From assembly GCA_017163975.1 (NCBI GenBank), contig JAFFSR010000363.1, positions 958,001 through 1,022,000 of the forward strand: a DNA stretch of 64,000 nt. The letters are read 5' to 3'. The notes below the pieces were generated by a model that made no database searches, was not told the origin of the DNA, and saw nothing but the letters and a program-made list of their open reading frames with translations. Below are positions 46,839 through 59,215 of the stretch, piece by piece; positions within the stretch are counted from its first letter, which is position 1; each line of letters begins with the position of its first letter. The stretch is from Anastatus disparis (Eukaryota > Arthropoda > Insecta > Hymenoptera > Eupelmidae). Position numbers and translations under genes: made by a program.

Positions 46839-47755
46839 AATCACCATGGTTTGGTGTATTTCCAGCAGACCGGATTCCCAAGGTATTGACGAAACCAATA
46901 GCATATGAATACAGATATTTACACATAACCAGGAACTAAATAGGTAGCAGTTGTTATTAACAACCACGGAAGAGCTGTTTTTTTTACAATTATGGTCGAC
47001 CACCTTAAATACTACAACAAAGAAATTTTCTTCAAAGGGATTCCAATCATTATACATAAAATACTTAACAGTTACAAAGTTTCAATTTAAAAGTTTGTGG
47101 ACAATTTCGCTTAATGTTTTTAGATTACATGAATCGAGGTTATTCTTTCGACAAATTTTGTTATTTATTTCCAAACAATTATTCAAAAAACTGATAATAT
47201 TGCTGCACGTTTCTACAACCGGATTCGAGGTGTACCACACGAACGTCATCATTATAAAAATAATTTTTCCGTAGGTAATGGACATAGAAAATATACGAAA
47301 TATTATATTCAATCATGTAAGGCAAAATCCTGCTATACTTAAAGTCATATTCATACTGTTTGTTTCTTATAATATTTTATCAAAATGTATTAGATTAAGA
47401 AAATCATAATAAATACTCATAAATGATACTTAAATATCGTGTCATTTTTATTTCATTTACCACAATCTACAACAATACCATTCCCAAATACAAAAAGTAA
47501 ATAAGAAATCTATAAAGTAAATTCATTCATACGAAAATGAAAATTTTTAAATTATCAAAAGAAATTATTTTTATTTCTAATAACATAACATATACTATAT
47601 AATGTTTTTTCATTTGCACAAAAAATTCTTAATATTTCTAATTGTTGAACTTTAATTAGTTTTAATAAGCATATTTATTAAAATAAACACTCTCCTTATT
47701 ACAAAAGAAAATAAACTCTTTATTCCAATAACTTAATACAAGGAAAATTAATATG
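46839..47755. other. Unassigned region, perhaps decayed coding DNA
   Basis: Composition at 46840-47330 is less A/T-biased, and one frame gives a possible continuation of the coding fragment (MVDHLKYYNKEIFFKGIP). No family recognised. 47330-47755 is AT-rich with nothing seen. Confidence 0.4.
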
Positions 47756-47909
47756 TTGTCTCTCTGACAAATGACATCCAGCTGACTAACGACGCAGACA
47801 GACGAGACGCGACTTTATGATAGTTTTCTAAAATCACCTGTGTGCTCATAATTTGACACTTAACAACCGTAATAAACCTCTCCCAGTTAAATAATTACGG
47901 AGTCATACA

Positions 47910-48184
47910 TTGAAACATTTATTTACCCAAAGTTATTTTTTACACATACCTATAGCTAATCTACTTAAACCAATTGAACGCTTGATCGAACAATATATAC
48001 GTAACCTTGACCGACGCAGCAAGGTAGACCTAATAACAGATAGATCTAATTGCCAACGTCGAGGTGAGACAAACTTAAAAATACCATTCCTCTTTAATTT
48101 TTTAGAGATTAGAAGACTTCCCTATGTTCCCCCATATACTACTTACGTCGACCGACTTGCAGGCTAGCGACAGAAGGAATAAGC
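47910..48184 (-). repeat. Gypsy-2 3' LTR remnant
   Basis: Element orientation begins TGCTTATTCCTTCTGTCGC, matching the start of the LTR at 57589-58198 (TGTTCATTTCTTCTGTCGC). Similarity fades within about 250 bp. Purine-rich sequence lies just upstream. The outer end is not resolvable. Confidence 0.45.
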
Positions 48185-48248
48185 ATTTCAAGATGGATGA
48201 TATTTCTTCTTCACGACTTACCAGATCTTCTGGCTCAAACGTTACATA

Positions 48249-50960
48249 TCATCTATTTTTATTGTAGTATTTAGCTTGACAAGCAGTTGCATCATCTGCA
48301 TGTCTATCAACTAAATCATGTATCGTTGGTAGTATTTTTGCTCTGTCTGCCCATTCTACGAGTTCACCTTGCTGAATTGGTTTCGGATTATCTATGGATT
48401 TGCGGAAAACAATTGTAGTAATAGGATTGCGACCCATATATAAGAAAACTTGAGTGAATTTAGTGGACAAATGCACCATAATGTTTAGAGTAAAGCTAAA
48501 TTCTCCTTAGTATATGTCCCAATCGCGATGGTCTTGTTTAATAAAACTGTTAATCATGGGTTTTAGATTACGGTTTTCTCTCACTACGGAGTATGACATT
48601 GTCGGTTAATAGATATTGAGGGCAGCCCCAACGGTTAGTAATTAATTCTTCAAAAGCTTGAATGACGTTCTTACCATCTGCTTTACGAAGAGATTTCATT
48701 TCAACATAACGGGTAAACAGGTCCTCAAATACTATAATATATTCATAACCTGTTCGCGATGGAGGTTTTGGGTCATTTATATCTGCAGAGACAACCGTCC
48801 AAGGGCGTTGAATATATTTTTCTACCATCAGATCAGCTGGAGGCTGTTGAGATTGGTTATGAGCCTGATACTTTTGACATGCTCTTATATGTTGGCAAGT
48901 GTCGTGGTAATACTCTGGCCAGTAATAATAAGTAGATAAACGAAAAAAGATCTTTTTCATTCCCATATGGCCAGCTTGAGGAGCATTATGTGCTTCGTAG
49001 AGGGCTTTTTCTCGGTTTGCTAAAAGGAGTTTTAATTTCCAAGCATTTAGGGCGAAAATAATAGGGTCTATGTTCTCATTTGGGTGGTGGAAATAAAGAA
49101 GGTGATTTTCTTTTTTAAATCAAGGTATTTTGTAGGGAATTGCTGAACCATTTCTTTTCTCCGACGATACCAATTATCGTTCGTATCAAGAGGGGCTACA
49201 GTGGCTATATCTACCATGTTTTCCTGGGGTCGTGAAAAAGCATCCAGTACTCTTAATTGACTGCCTCGACGATGCATCAGTTTGATAACGAATGCCTGCA
49301 ATCTTGTATGCCATCTAGCTAGTCAACCAATAGCATCTTTCAATTTTTTAAACCGTAGCAGGCTATGGTGATCGGTAATAACGGTTAGCGAAGTTCCTTG
49401 GTGATACGCTCTCAGACGTTCAGCGGTCCAAATTACTGCTAAACATTCTTTTTCTGATACTGTATAATTTCTTTTTGTTGGACCAAGAGTGCGGCTAATA
49501 TAATATATGGGGTGTTCTTCTCCGTTAATCTCTTGTATCAAAACATCAGCTATAGCGAAATTACTTGCATCTGTTTGTAGGATAAGGGCATGGTTAAAAT
49601 TAGGACGTGCTAAAATGGTTGCTTTAGTGAGGGCCTACTTAAGTTGCTGGAAGGCTTGTTCCTATTCTTCATGCCAATGCCAACGAGTTCCTTTTCTGCT
49701 AAGGGGAATTTTTAATCGTGCTTGATGAATAAAATATGCGTACCAGCCAACCATTCCTAGAAATCGCCGTGACTACTTGAGATTGGTGGGTGCTGGATAT
49801 TCTAAAATAGGACGGGTTCTCTTCGTCGGTTTTTAGGCCATTCTTATTAACTACGTACCCAAGATACTTAACCTTAGAGCAACAGAACTCTGTTTTCTCT
49901 CGATTAATTTGCAGATTTGCTGCTTTTAGCGCCATTAATACTTTTTTGAATCTGTGCAAGAGCTCGCTATATATGACAGAGGTAATAATGACGTTATCCA
50001 GGTATGAGAAAACGTTAGGTTCCCAGTCCGGTTCAATGAGGTTATCCATGACCTTTTAAAAGGAACCGATAGCATTAGTCAGGCCGCAAGGCAAACGATT
50101 AAATTGGAAAAGGCATCTATCCAGAACTGCAAAGGCAGTTATTTCTTTGCTGTCAGGATTCATCGGTATTTAATAGTACGTGTGACTTGAATCCAACTTC
50201 GAAATATACCTAACCCATCTTCATTTATCAAGAATATTATTCATGTTCTTGATAGAATAGGCAAACTTTTTAGTGACGTCATTGACTTCTCTACAATCTA
50301 TGCAAAACCTATACTTTCCATTGGGTTTGAGAGGTAAAATGGAACAACTATTCTAGGGGCTATTAGAAGGTTCTATAATACCTTCCTGAAGCATGCGATC
50401 TTCTTGGACTATTTTTAACATTTGAGGGGAATATCTTCGCATTTTCTGTTAAATGGGCTCGTGGTTCTGGACATCTATTTTATGTGCAGCTGAATTAGTG
50501 ACTCCTAAAATCTCTGGCGTGGGTAGGATGAAGACATTCAATACTTGGATTATTTGATTCTGCTCAGCTTCAGTGGTACGTATTAAACTTCCAAGAATAG
50601 CTGAAGCAGTATAGCTAAAACGGTCTGTATCATAAGGATAAAATTGATGCTGAATTTTTCTTGGGGTCCACCCAGTGTCGTTCTCGTAATCAATGGCAAT
50701 CTTCATTACTTGCATGAAATCTATTCTTAACACGCATTTGTATAATATCAGAAATACGGAAGGGTGAGGTTCGCGAGTCTTGATCTATTGTTACTATAAT
50801 ATTTACAAGTCCCTCAATATTCACTGAGCTGCCGTCATCAACACTCACTTGCGTGGTCTACGGCATACTTTTATTCTTCCATTCGGCTGCTAAATTCATG
50901 CCTAGGTAAGAATGTACTGATCCACTATCAAGCATACCCTTGACTGATGGACCATTTGAT
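48249..50960 (-). pseudogene. pol: Ty3/Gypsy pol (protease, RT, RNase H, integrase)
   Basis: Minus strand: protease active site MLDSGSVHSYLG near 50910; RT with CIDCREVNDVTKKFAYSI, ISKLDSSHTYY, FNRLPCGLTNAIGSF and SYLDNVIIT (the second Asp of YLDD is Asn); RNase H with IYYISRTLGPTKRNYTVSE and VITDHHSLL (49541-49323). Integrase (48966-48568) has a damaged zinc region (RACQKYQ), WTVVSADIND, and LLTDN for the second Asp, then stops before the Glu. A tail frame at 48479-48249 gives the integrase C-terminus. Many stops: dead. Confidence 0.88.
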
Positions 50961-51580
50961 GTTAATACTAGAAATTGTTGGTTCTTTCCAATAACATTTA
51001 TATTTTGTTGTGCTAACGATATCAGTTTGTTGATTACTTACGGTGCTGAGTTAGGATTATTAACATTCATCGGGGTCGGAGCTGGTCGATATTAATTCTG
51101 CTACTGTTGACTATGCTGCAAGAACTATTCAATATATCACTATCTTCTACATCACTATTCAGCTTATTCTTCCTACGTTCGCTACTATTCTGGCTTTTCT
51201 GCACCGCCTTTAGTGTTAGAGGTAATTCTTCTTCTATTTTTTCAGAATTATTCAAACTCACTGGTCTGGCTGTTGATTCCGCTAGAAACACCCGAGTCTG
51301 ACTAGCTTTATGGAAGAAAACACCGACTCCCAATGATTCCTCCGTGGCTCGTATTCCGGTTGAGCACATCTTACACAATTTATGTGCACGTTGAGTTGAC
51401 CTCAACACTAGCACTTCTTCTGCTGAGGACATTCACTTGCCCAATTTCCTCCGCATCTGAAGCAAGGGCTCTTTAGTCTCCTTCCAATACCCTCTCTTGC
51501 CGGTAGAGGTTGAGGGTTCGCTTAGTTTTTATTGTACACCGGTTGGGCTTTAAGATTAGGGCTACACTAGTTATTCTTCT

Positions 51581-51637
51581 CCACTCCATTGGAGTGGTAC
51601 CTCACAGACCAAGGACGTTGTCCTTAGTCTGTGAGGT
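51581..51637. other. Two adjacent short hairpins in gag
   Basis: CCACTCCATTGGAGTGG at 51581-51597 is one inverted repeat. Two bases later ACCTCACAGAC...GTCTGTGAGGT (51599-51637) makes another, with an 18-bp stem and one mismatch. Confidence 0.7.
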
Positions 51638-52185
51638 AAAATTTGTTCGAAACAATTAAATAAGGATAGAAGCTACGAGGAGCTGGATGGCTAATAGTAC
51701 CTACGTTATAAGCTGAAAGGAGGTCAAATATAGTAGTTACGTGCGTTGACGGAAGACAGGTGGTGGTGCTGCTAGTTACCGCTGTAGTAATTAACATAGT
51801 AGCCGCAGTTGTTGTTAGAGTGTGCAACTTGTTGGGTGGTTTCCATACGATTCGAATAATTCTCCTGGTTTGCTAAGTAATTATGAGTTGATGTGGTTGG
51901 GTATTATGTTGATTGTGCTCGAGGTTCCATGGAACTCGGGGGTGTGGGATGAGCTGAAGGCATAGCCCAGCTAGTAGAATTTAAATTGACGGTTACTTCT
52001 GCTGGTATTAATGATTGATCCTGCTGAATCATCGTCACTGGATCTCGATAGACTTCTACGGTCTGTTACCGATGAGTAAATGAGAAGACGACCTATTTAT
52101 TATTATCCTGGGCCTCGAATAAAGCCTGCCCATGATCCTGCTGGTCTTCTTGCGACAGCGTAAAATTACTTACGGGTAGTGTGTT

Positions 52186-53486
52186 CCCTGTTGAAAATAA
52201 TGACGTCTTTCCAGTACGTCTTTGAAAGACGACTTTGAAGACGTCTTTGGTGTGTGTCTTAGATTGGAACAAAATAAGACGTCATTTCTTTAATGTTCAG
52301 GAAAAATAGTAACCAAATTACGTCTTTTTTATAAGTAAAATAATTTTAAAGGCGTATTTTTCCAATATATACAAATAACATAAGAAGTAAATTTAAAAAA
52401 AAAAATTCTTTTTTTAAAACGAATGACGTCTTTTCTGTTGAAAATAATGACGTCTTTCTAAGACGTCTTTGTACGACATCTTTGAATGACGTCTTTGAAG
52501 ACGTCTTAGAAAGACGTTATTTTCTCCAAATTTAGGAAAAAAAACGTAATTTTTTATGAATTAAAAATTGGAAAAATCTAAAACGAGGTAAACCTCGTAG
52601 TTTCAACTCTTCGAAAAACGAAGAGCATTTGCGATCAAGCTGAGATCATTCTGGCCTTATATATCTGCGTCTTTAAAATTTGTACAAGGGATCGCAAAAC
52701 TTAGGAATCGCCTCCCAAAGTCATTTTTTAATGACATAATTCATGAAAAATTACGTTTTTATTCCTAAATTTGAAGAAAAGGACGTCTTTGAAAGACGTT
52801 TTTGGTCGTGTCTTGGAGTTGAATGAAAAATACTTCATTTTTCCAATGTTTAAAAAATCCTGTTGAAAATAATGACGTCTTTCTATGATGTCTTTGAAGA
52901 CGTCTTTGGTCGTGTTTTAGATTGGAACAAAAAAGACGTCTTTTTTCCAATGTTCAGAAAAGCTATTTAACAAATGACATCTTTTTCTAATTTCAAAGAC
53001 GTATTTTTTTAATGAAAATTTGTAAGAGAAGACGTCATTTTTATAAAAAAAATACGTTTTTGAAATAACAAAAAGACGTCATTTGTTAAATAACTTTTCT
53101 AAACATTGTAAAAATCACTTTTTTTTTGTTCCAATCTAAGACACGATCAAAGACGTCTTTAAAGACGTCATTCAAAGATGTCTCTCAAAGACGTCTTAGA
53201 AAGACGTCATTATTTTCAACAGGGAAAAAAGACGTCATTCGTTTTAAAAAAAGGATTTTTTTTCGAAAATTTACGTCTTTTACTATGAGTATTTATTGGA
53301 AAAATACGTCTTTGAAATTATTTTACTTATAAAAAAGACGTAATTTGGTTACTATTTTTCCTGAACATTAAAAAAATGACGTCTTATTTTGTTTCAATCT
53401 AAGACACGACCAAAGACGTATTCAAAGACGACTTCAAAGTCGTCTTTCAAAGACGTACTGGAAACACGTCATTATTTTCAACAGGG
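52186..53486. mobile_element. Fold-back element rich in AAGACGTCTT
   Basis: 1,301 bp with CCCTGTTGAAAATAATGACG at the left end and its complement at the right, and nearly full-length inverted arms of about 500 bp. The end motif recurs inside at about 52437, 52859 and 53205 (reversed), so the element is nested or built from repeats of its own terminus. GACGTC occurs more than twenty times. It splits Gypsy gag; no clear target duplication (left flank GTGTT, right TTGTA). Confidence 0.87.
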
Positions 53487-54539
53487 TTGTATTCTAATCG
53501 CGAATCTTTTACCATGTCTTCATCTCCTAGCAGTCAAGTGGCTACACTATCTCCTAAATTAGGCCTTATCTCATCTCGGAAGATACGGTTTTTATACTCA
53601 TTCAGAGTCCCTTTCCGACTAATATCCCGATTACCATAATCAAAAAGGTGATCTATTGACATTACTTTTTACGATTATAGCTAGCTCGCTCTCCACCAGA
53701 AGAGTGTCATTCCAACAGACTTCACCAGGGAGTAAGATTCCATGTTTATATGTCGACTGGCCATAATACTAAACCCATACTAACATGAGGTTTTATTTCG
53801 GAAGGTTAAATAACTCTCTGCAATTTTATTTTAGCTCTGGCTTGAAAATAGATAGCAAAAATTATTAAATATAAGTTAAATTAAAGGAAATGTTTGTACG
53901 TTTAGATTTTTAAACAGGCTATACGAGCACATTTTATGTTAACTAGCAAAAGAAAATTTAACAAAAAAATATTTTTTTTTTTTAACAAAAGCAAACAAAA
54001 AGAAGATTAAAAATCTTTTATGTATAAAACAGAGAAATTATTTTTAAAAAAAATTTAAGTTATAACATGAATTTAAGCTGTCTTAGAGTAGTACCAAAAT
54101 AATTTAATTATTATACTATTTAACACCAAAAGCAAGAAAAAAACAATTTTTCATTTATAGCCAGCATTTACAAGGAAAATTTCTATTTAATAGAAAAAAA
54201 AATCTAAAAACAGACAACGTCGACGCCGCAGGGAGTCCTACTCGCAATGATTATCTTGTAATCAGGTGGTACAAGCGTAACGCACGCCAATAGAAGAAAA
54301 ACGATGTATATAGGACGTTGAGTATTCAGGTAGCGAATTTTATAGATATTCAAAAAATTAAAGTTAAAGGAAAAAGAAAAAGAAACTTTAAGCTTAAAAA
54401 AATTAATCAAAAAAAATTTGATTGAGTGTAACGTTACAAAAAATTTTTTTCGCTATTCTAACCCTAAAATCGCAATTTCGTTGCTCTTTTTTGGTTCTCA
54501 TGGCAAAAAATACACTACGCAACTAGTATTGGAAGGCTT

Positions 54540-54785
54540 TTTTATGAAACTCGTTACGACCCTCACCTTCAGTTCGGGCCGTAAACTTCTCGTTTCGTAA
54601 ATAAAGCCTTTCCATACCCGTTACGGAATGTACTATTTCCACACGGCGTGCGGAAAATTCTATTTCCCACACGATTTTCCGTACAGAAAGTGCCCTATTC
54701 CCGCACGAAAAAAGCGCGCGTAAAAAAATTCCCATATGGAACAAAGCGTGCGGAAAAAAAATTCCCGCACGCTGTGTAAAATATA
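54540..54785. repeat. Clustered GCGTGCGGAAA/TTCCCGCACG motifs
   Basis: The CGTGCGG core or its complement appears repeatedly within 240 bp, in both orientations, with TTACGGAATG nearby; related bases (TTCCCGCACTAGTTACG) recur at 55608-55626. Confidence 0.6.
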
Positions 54786-54804
54786 ATATTACAACAAATA
54801 AAAT

Positions 54805-55190
54805 AAATTTGTTAAATGTTTAATATTATAAAAACGAGGATCTAATGTTTTCGCGTAAGCATTGAAAGTAAGAAAATTATTTAAACAAAGAAAATAATAT
54901 AGAAGAGTGGGGTGAAAATTATAACAAAGAAAAATACCATTTATTAGATGTTTAATATCATAAAAATGAAAATCTCAAATTTTCGCGTATGCATTGTGAG
55001 AGAGGAAATTATTTAAACAGAGAAAAAAATGTAGAACAGTAAGGTTAAAATTTCAACAAAGAAGAATCCCATGTATTAGATGATTAATATAATAAAAACC
55101 AAAATCTAAAATTTTCGCGAATGCATTGTAAGTGAGAAAATTATTTAAACAGAGACAGAAATATAATTTCAATAATGAAAAAAAATATTA
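54805..55190. repeat. Tandem repeat, three units of 132 bp
   Basis: GTTTAATATTATAAAAAC starts units at 54818, 54950 and 55082. Each holds TTTTCGCGTAAGCATTG and GAAAATTATTTAAACA. Confidence 0.85.
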
Positions 55191-56335
55191 TACTGACTTT
55201 GAACAATCGTAATAACATTAAAATTGATTTTAATGTAAATTCTAAAATTTAAATTGGTAAAAAAATTATCTAACTAAATGATGTTCTGGTGAAATATGTA
55301 ATTTATTAATTCATTTGAATTTTTATAGAAATTCTTACATTCCTTTTTTAAAATAAGTGATGTACTTTAATTTACGTTTTCTTTTAAAAAATAAAAAGTT
55401 TACAATATATTTGTTTCTATTATCACATCCTCGATTCTCCAATACACATTCAATTCCTTTTTTTTGTAATATGAATTTCAATTTAAAATGATATAATCAT
55501 TCTTTTTTTTATTATTAATTTGTAAAATACAATCATATATTATGTAAAAGATTAATAAAACCTCCCAATGCGGAAAAATAATATACGTAACACGTGCTGG
55601 AACCACCCACTTCCCGCACTAGTTACGTAATGAACTATTAGATAACTAAAAAAATTTTTATCTCAAAGCAATCTATTAGCAATAAAAAAAAAATAATTTT
55701 GCAAACCGAGATGCACACAAAAAAATTTCCCTTACGTAGAAAAAAAGAAAAAAAAGCGTTAAATAGTAAAGGTGAAAATTTTTCTGTTAAAATGAGCTAT
55801 ATTAGCAACCGCTTATTTCCAGTGGATGAAGTCACCAAATTGCCGTGGGTATGAGAGAGCACACAGCAGATGGCAAAGATTACTAGCAAATTTTAATAAA
55901 ATACCAACAAAACAGCTTGCTTAAGATAGAGTCGCTTAAAGGAATAGCGCTGAATTAGTGAGGTGCTAGAAGGATATGAGCTGCAAGGGTATTCACAAAA
56001 TTGGACTAACACCGACAAATATACAAGAATATGATATGAGATCACACTACGTAGTCGTGGGACGATTACTCTAAACATACAAAAATTACTTAGTTTTGTA
56101 AATAAGTTTAGGCTCAGTAACAATGAAAAATTTGACTATGATTTTTATTGATAAAAGGAATATTTCAAAAAAGTAGCGGATTAAATTTTACTGTTATACA
56201 AAAAAAAATTGTAATACGATACAGATATAGCTGAATTTACTGATATACTTGTAGGCGTGTAACAAATCAAAAGCCATATAAAGCTCTGTAATATGTAGAC
56301 AAGCTATATAATATTTAGACTGAAATTAATATATT

Positions 56336-57371
56336 AAAGTCAACAATTTCTTGTAGGGATAAGCGTAAACGCCTTTGGAAGTGGCCTACAGTTTTAAGTA
56401 AAGTTTGCCTGGGGATGGCAGGGCAAGCCCGACGAATGCTTTCCATCATGTCTTCTCTAGATGTGGGCTTCTGCGCATAAACGACATTTTTCAGGTAGCC
56501 CCATAAATAAAAATCAGGGGGTGTAAGGTGAGGTGAGAGAGAAGGTCAATTTATTGGGTCACCTCGACCAATCCATCTTCCAGGATAACAGGTATTGAAG
56601 AATTGCCTAACAATTCTTGCATAATGTGATGCCGCACCGTCCTGTTGGAATCACATTCTTCGTCTTGTATCAATATCAACATGTTCAAAAAGTTCTGGCA
56701 AGTGATATCTCAACAATGCCAAGTAGCTGTGTTGGTTGACATTTTCTTAAAAAAAGTAGGGTTCAGTTAGGTATTTATTGATGATCCTACACCAGATCAT
56801 CAAGATCCAGTGACGTCGATGATCTACAGTTCTAAACCAATGTGGATTCTGATCTGCCCAATAATGACAGTTATGTCAATTCAACGCTCAAGCTCTACAA
56901 AATTGAGATTCATCTGAGAAAAGCACACAATCAGAAAAATGTGGATCATTGCTGATGATGCCTGATGCCTAAAAATTCTATTCGCATTTGGAAGTGTACT
57001 GGTATTAACTCTTGGACCAGCACTATGTGGTAGGCATGATATCTAAGATTATTTAGAATTCTCACTGCTGTTCTTCTCGGTACACCCAATTCTCTTTCAA
57101 TTTGTCAAAAGCTAATTCAAGGGTCGAAATGAACAGCAGCGAGAACCGCTATGACACAAAGATCGTTATCATCGTATTGGCGATGCCTGCGTTGCCAATG
57201 AAGATGTCCTCGACGAGCTCTGGCAACCAGATGTGTTATGATTCTGTGGTTGGAATGACTCCTATTCGGGAACCGTGCAGCGTACAGTCTTGCTGCTTGA
57301 CGTGCATTGTTCCTACAGTTTCCGAGAATTAAAATTATGTCGACTATTTCATTAGGGGAATGATTGGCCAT
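56336..57371 (-). pseudogene. IS630-Tc1-mariner-type transposase, nearly full length
   Basis: ATG at 57371 gives NHSPNEIVDIILILGNCRN and a helix-turn-helix region (RHRQYDDNDLCVIAVL), then shifts frame. Downstream blocks: LFSDESQF (first catalytic Asp), HNCHYWADQNPHW, FQQDGAASHYA (second Asp, with the preceding Trp codon now TGA), GRWIGRGDPI, a stop, SPHLTPPDFYLWG, and REDMMESIRRAC near the C-terminus at about 56350. The third acidic residue (SPDL in relatives) is His. Clear terminal repeats were not found. It sits in the Gypsy-2 leader. Confidence 0.85.
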
Positions 57372-57569
57372 CCTCGGACTTGATCTGTTTATTCAAGTGT
57401 TTAATCTGAATAGTTTATAGCGCACGCGGTTTATTAAAATTTATCAATTTCGAAGCTAGCAGATGGGCGCACAATGAAAATTTTCCGAGGTCAATGAGGA
57501 TATAAATTTAGCTGTTCACTTTACCAATCCAAAAAATTTTTAAAGTTTTTTACCAAAATTTTTGACGGC

Positions 57570-57588
57570 ACCACGTTGTTACGCCAAT
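57570..57588 (-). promoter_or_regulatory. Gypsy-type primer-binding site
   Basis: Directly inside the LTR end the minus strand reads ATTGGCGTAACAACGTGG; the other LTR at 63686 is followed by ATTGGCGTGCCAACGTGG. TGGCG-CAACGTGG is a tRNA-primer-like site, present in both copies. Confidence 0.65.
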
Positions 57589-58198
57589 TGTAACGACCGT
57601 GGGGATCAGCTGGCCGCACAAATTCAGCTAAATGTATAGCTAGAAATATAATTAGTATTTACACTATAAAATACACACAAACCAAAAAAAGAACTATGCT
57701 GGAGTATACGAAACTTACAGATTTTATTTAAATGACAAACACTAGCTATACATGGAAAAAAGCGCCAGTTGCGCGATACGGACGCGACTCCATGATCTAT
57801 CCTAATTGTATTTATATAAAGCAATGCAGCGAAAAGAGAGCCAACGATACGCTTGATTAACATATGAGGAAACGTTAAACCTGAAGCTACACTAATATTT
57901 AGCTTGAACGAGAGCTAGAAAGAAAAACGAACGCACTATCTAATGCTGCGCAAGTGGTCACCAGCACACACGCGCTCAAACCAAGAAAAAAAACGATATA
58001 TTAATGGTTACAACCAAGAAAATATAGATCATTATGCAACATTTATGCTTCAAGCAGTTACGCAATATTCGCACTACTTCGCACAAAAAAAGGAACGCAA
58101 AACAACGTATAGGTTAAAAGGCTTCGCCTTGTACAATATGCTGCGCAGTTAATATATAATCTACGTTAATCGACGGCTAGCGACAGAAGAAATGAACA
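57589..58198 (-). repeat. Gypsy LTR
   Basis: 610 bp, TGTTCATTTC to CGTTACA in element orientation. It contains TATATAAATA near 57815 (TATA box) and AATAAAATCTG near 57725 (polyadenylation signal). Similar LTR pieces: 63686-64000 (same orientation), 61290-61600 (inverted) and 47910-48184. Confidence 0.7.
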
Positions 58199-58953
58199 TC
58201 TCAAGATGTATGATCTTCTTTCTTCAAGCGGCGCGCTATGCGCGCCACCTTACGCTCTTACCTTCTTCGTCTGCCAGAGCCATGTTATTTTTTTTTTCTT
58301 AAAAGAAGTTAATATATGAGGATACTGTCCTCTCTATGGCTGATTTCATTTCAAATCGAACAGCCTGTAAACACTAAAGTCACCAATCACTGCACCGATG
58401 AAGTATATTATTCTACTCAAAAACTAAGGAGACACGGATTTCGTTTTTTGCTAAAATATCAAAATTGCATAAGATATGCACATATGAAAATTGCATACAA
58501 AAACAAAATGTTCAAACTGAGAAAGTTGACAATAACTTTAGAGGGCTATCGTTTCACCAATTTTCAATGAATTTTGGTAAACCTTTTTTTGTTTCATTTC
58601 CTTTTGAGCCCTCTTCAATTCCGTGTAAAAAATTTGAAAAAATAAACTGAAAAATGACCGAGATATATGCATTTTACCAAAAAATGCACTTGTTATGCAC
58701 ATGCATTTTTCTCAAAAAGGCCATCTTTTTTTTGCTGAAATTTTTTAGGCTGGCAAAGGACCAAATTACCTATCTAATGGTACCTGTTTGATCCCGTATT
58801 TTTTTGTTTTGAGCAAGAAAACAATTCACAAATTTTATTGTTGAAAAATGCTTGTATATACACTCGGAATATTTAAGCAATCTACATTCAAACGCTGTCG
58901 CATGCTTCGCTTATCATTTTTATACATTTGTACGTATGTTTATACTATCAATA

Positions 58954-58960
<7 letters not shown>

Positions 58961-59018
<58 letters not shown>

Positions 59019-59134
59019 ATATATATGTATATATATGTGTGTGTGTGCGTGTGCGTGTGCGTGTGCGTGTGCGTGTGCGTGTGCGTGTGCGTGTGCGTGT
59101 GCGTGTGCGTGTGCGTGTGCGTGTGCGTGTGCGT

Positions 59135-59214
<80 letters not shown>

Positions 59215-59215
59215 G
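58961..59215. repeat. Compound microsatellite (TA)n-(GTGTGC)n-(GT)n
   Basis: TA run to 59012, mixed TATG, then about 18 GTGTGC hexamers from 59043 to 59150, then GT to 59215. Confidence 0.96.

Larger units (their letters stand above)
50961..53662 (-). pseudogene. gag: Ty3/Gypsy gag, split by a fold-back element
   Basis: ATG at 53662 begins SIDHLFDYGNRDISRKG and GTLNEYKNRIFRDEIRP. It is interrupted at 53486 by the fold-back, and resumes below 52186 with SNFTLSQEDQQDHGQALFE and a Ser/Pro/Asn-rich middle. CFRCGGNWASECPQ near 51460 is a zinc knuckle that has lost its His by a short deletion. The open frame 51432-51067 leads into protease. Confidence 0.72.
53770..56335 (-). other. Gypsy-2 leader region, repeat block A, with inserted DNA
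   Basis: 53780-53900 and 55640-56335 match, in the same order and orientation, 61625-61740 and 61800-62636. 53905-55635 is absent from that second copy and so is an insertion or private sequence. Position between the 5' LTR and gag suggests untranslated leader of the Gypsy element. Confidence 0.6.

Noticed and set aside
54805..55190. Regular repeats that might suggest a CRISPR array
   Set aside because: Units are contiguous 132-bp tandem copies without unique spacers, in a eukaryotic transposon context.
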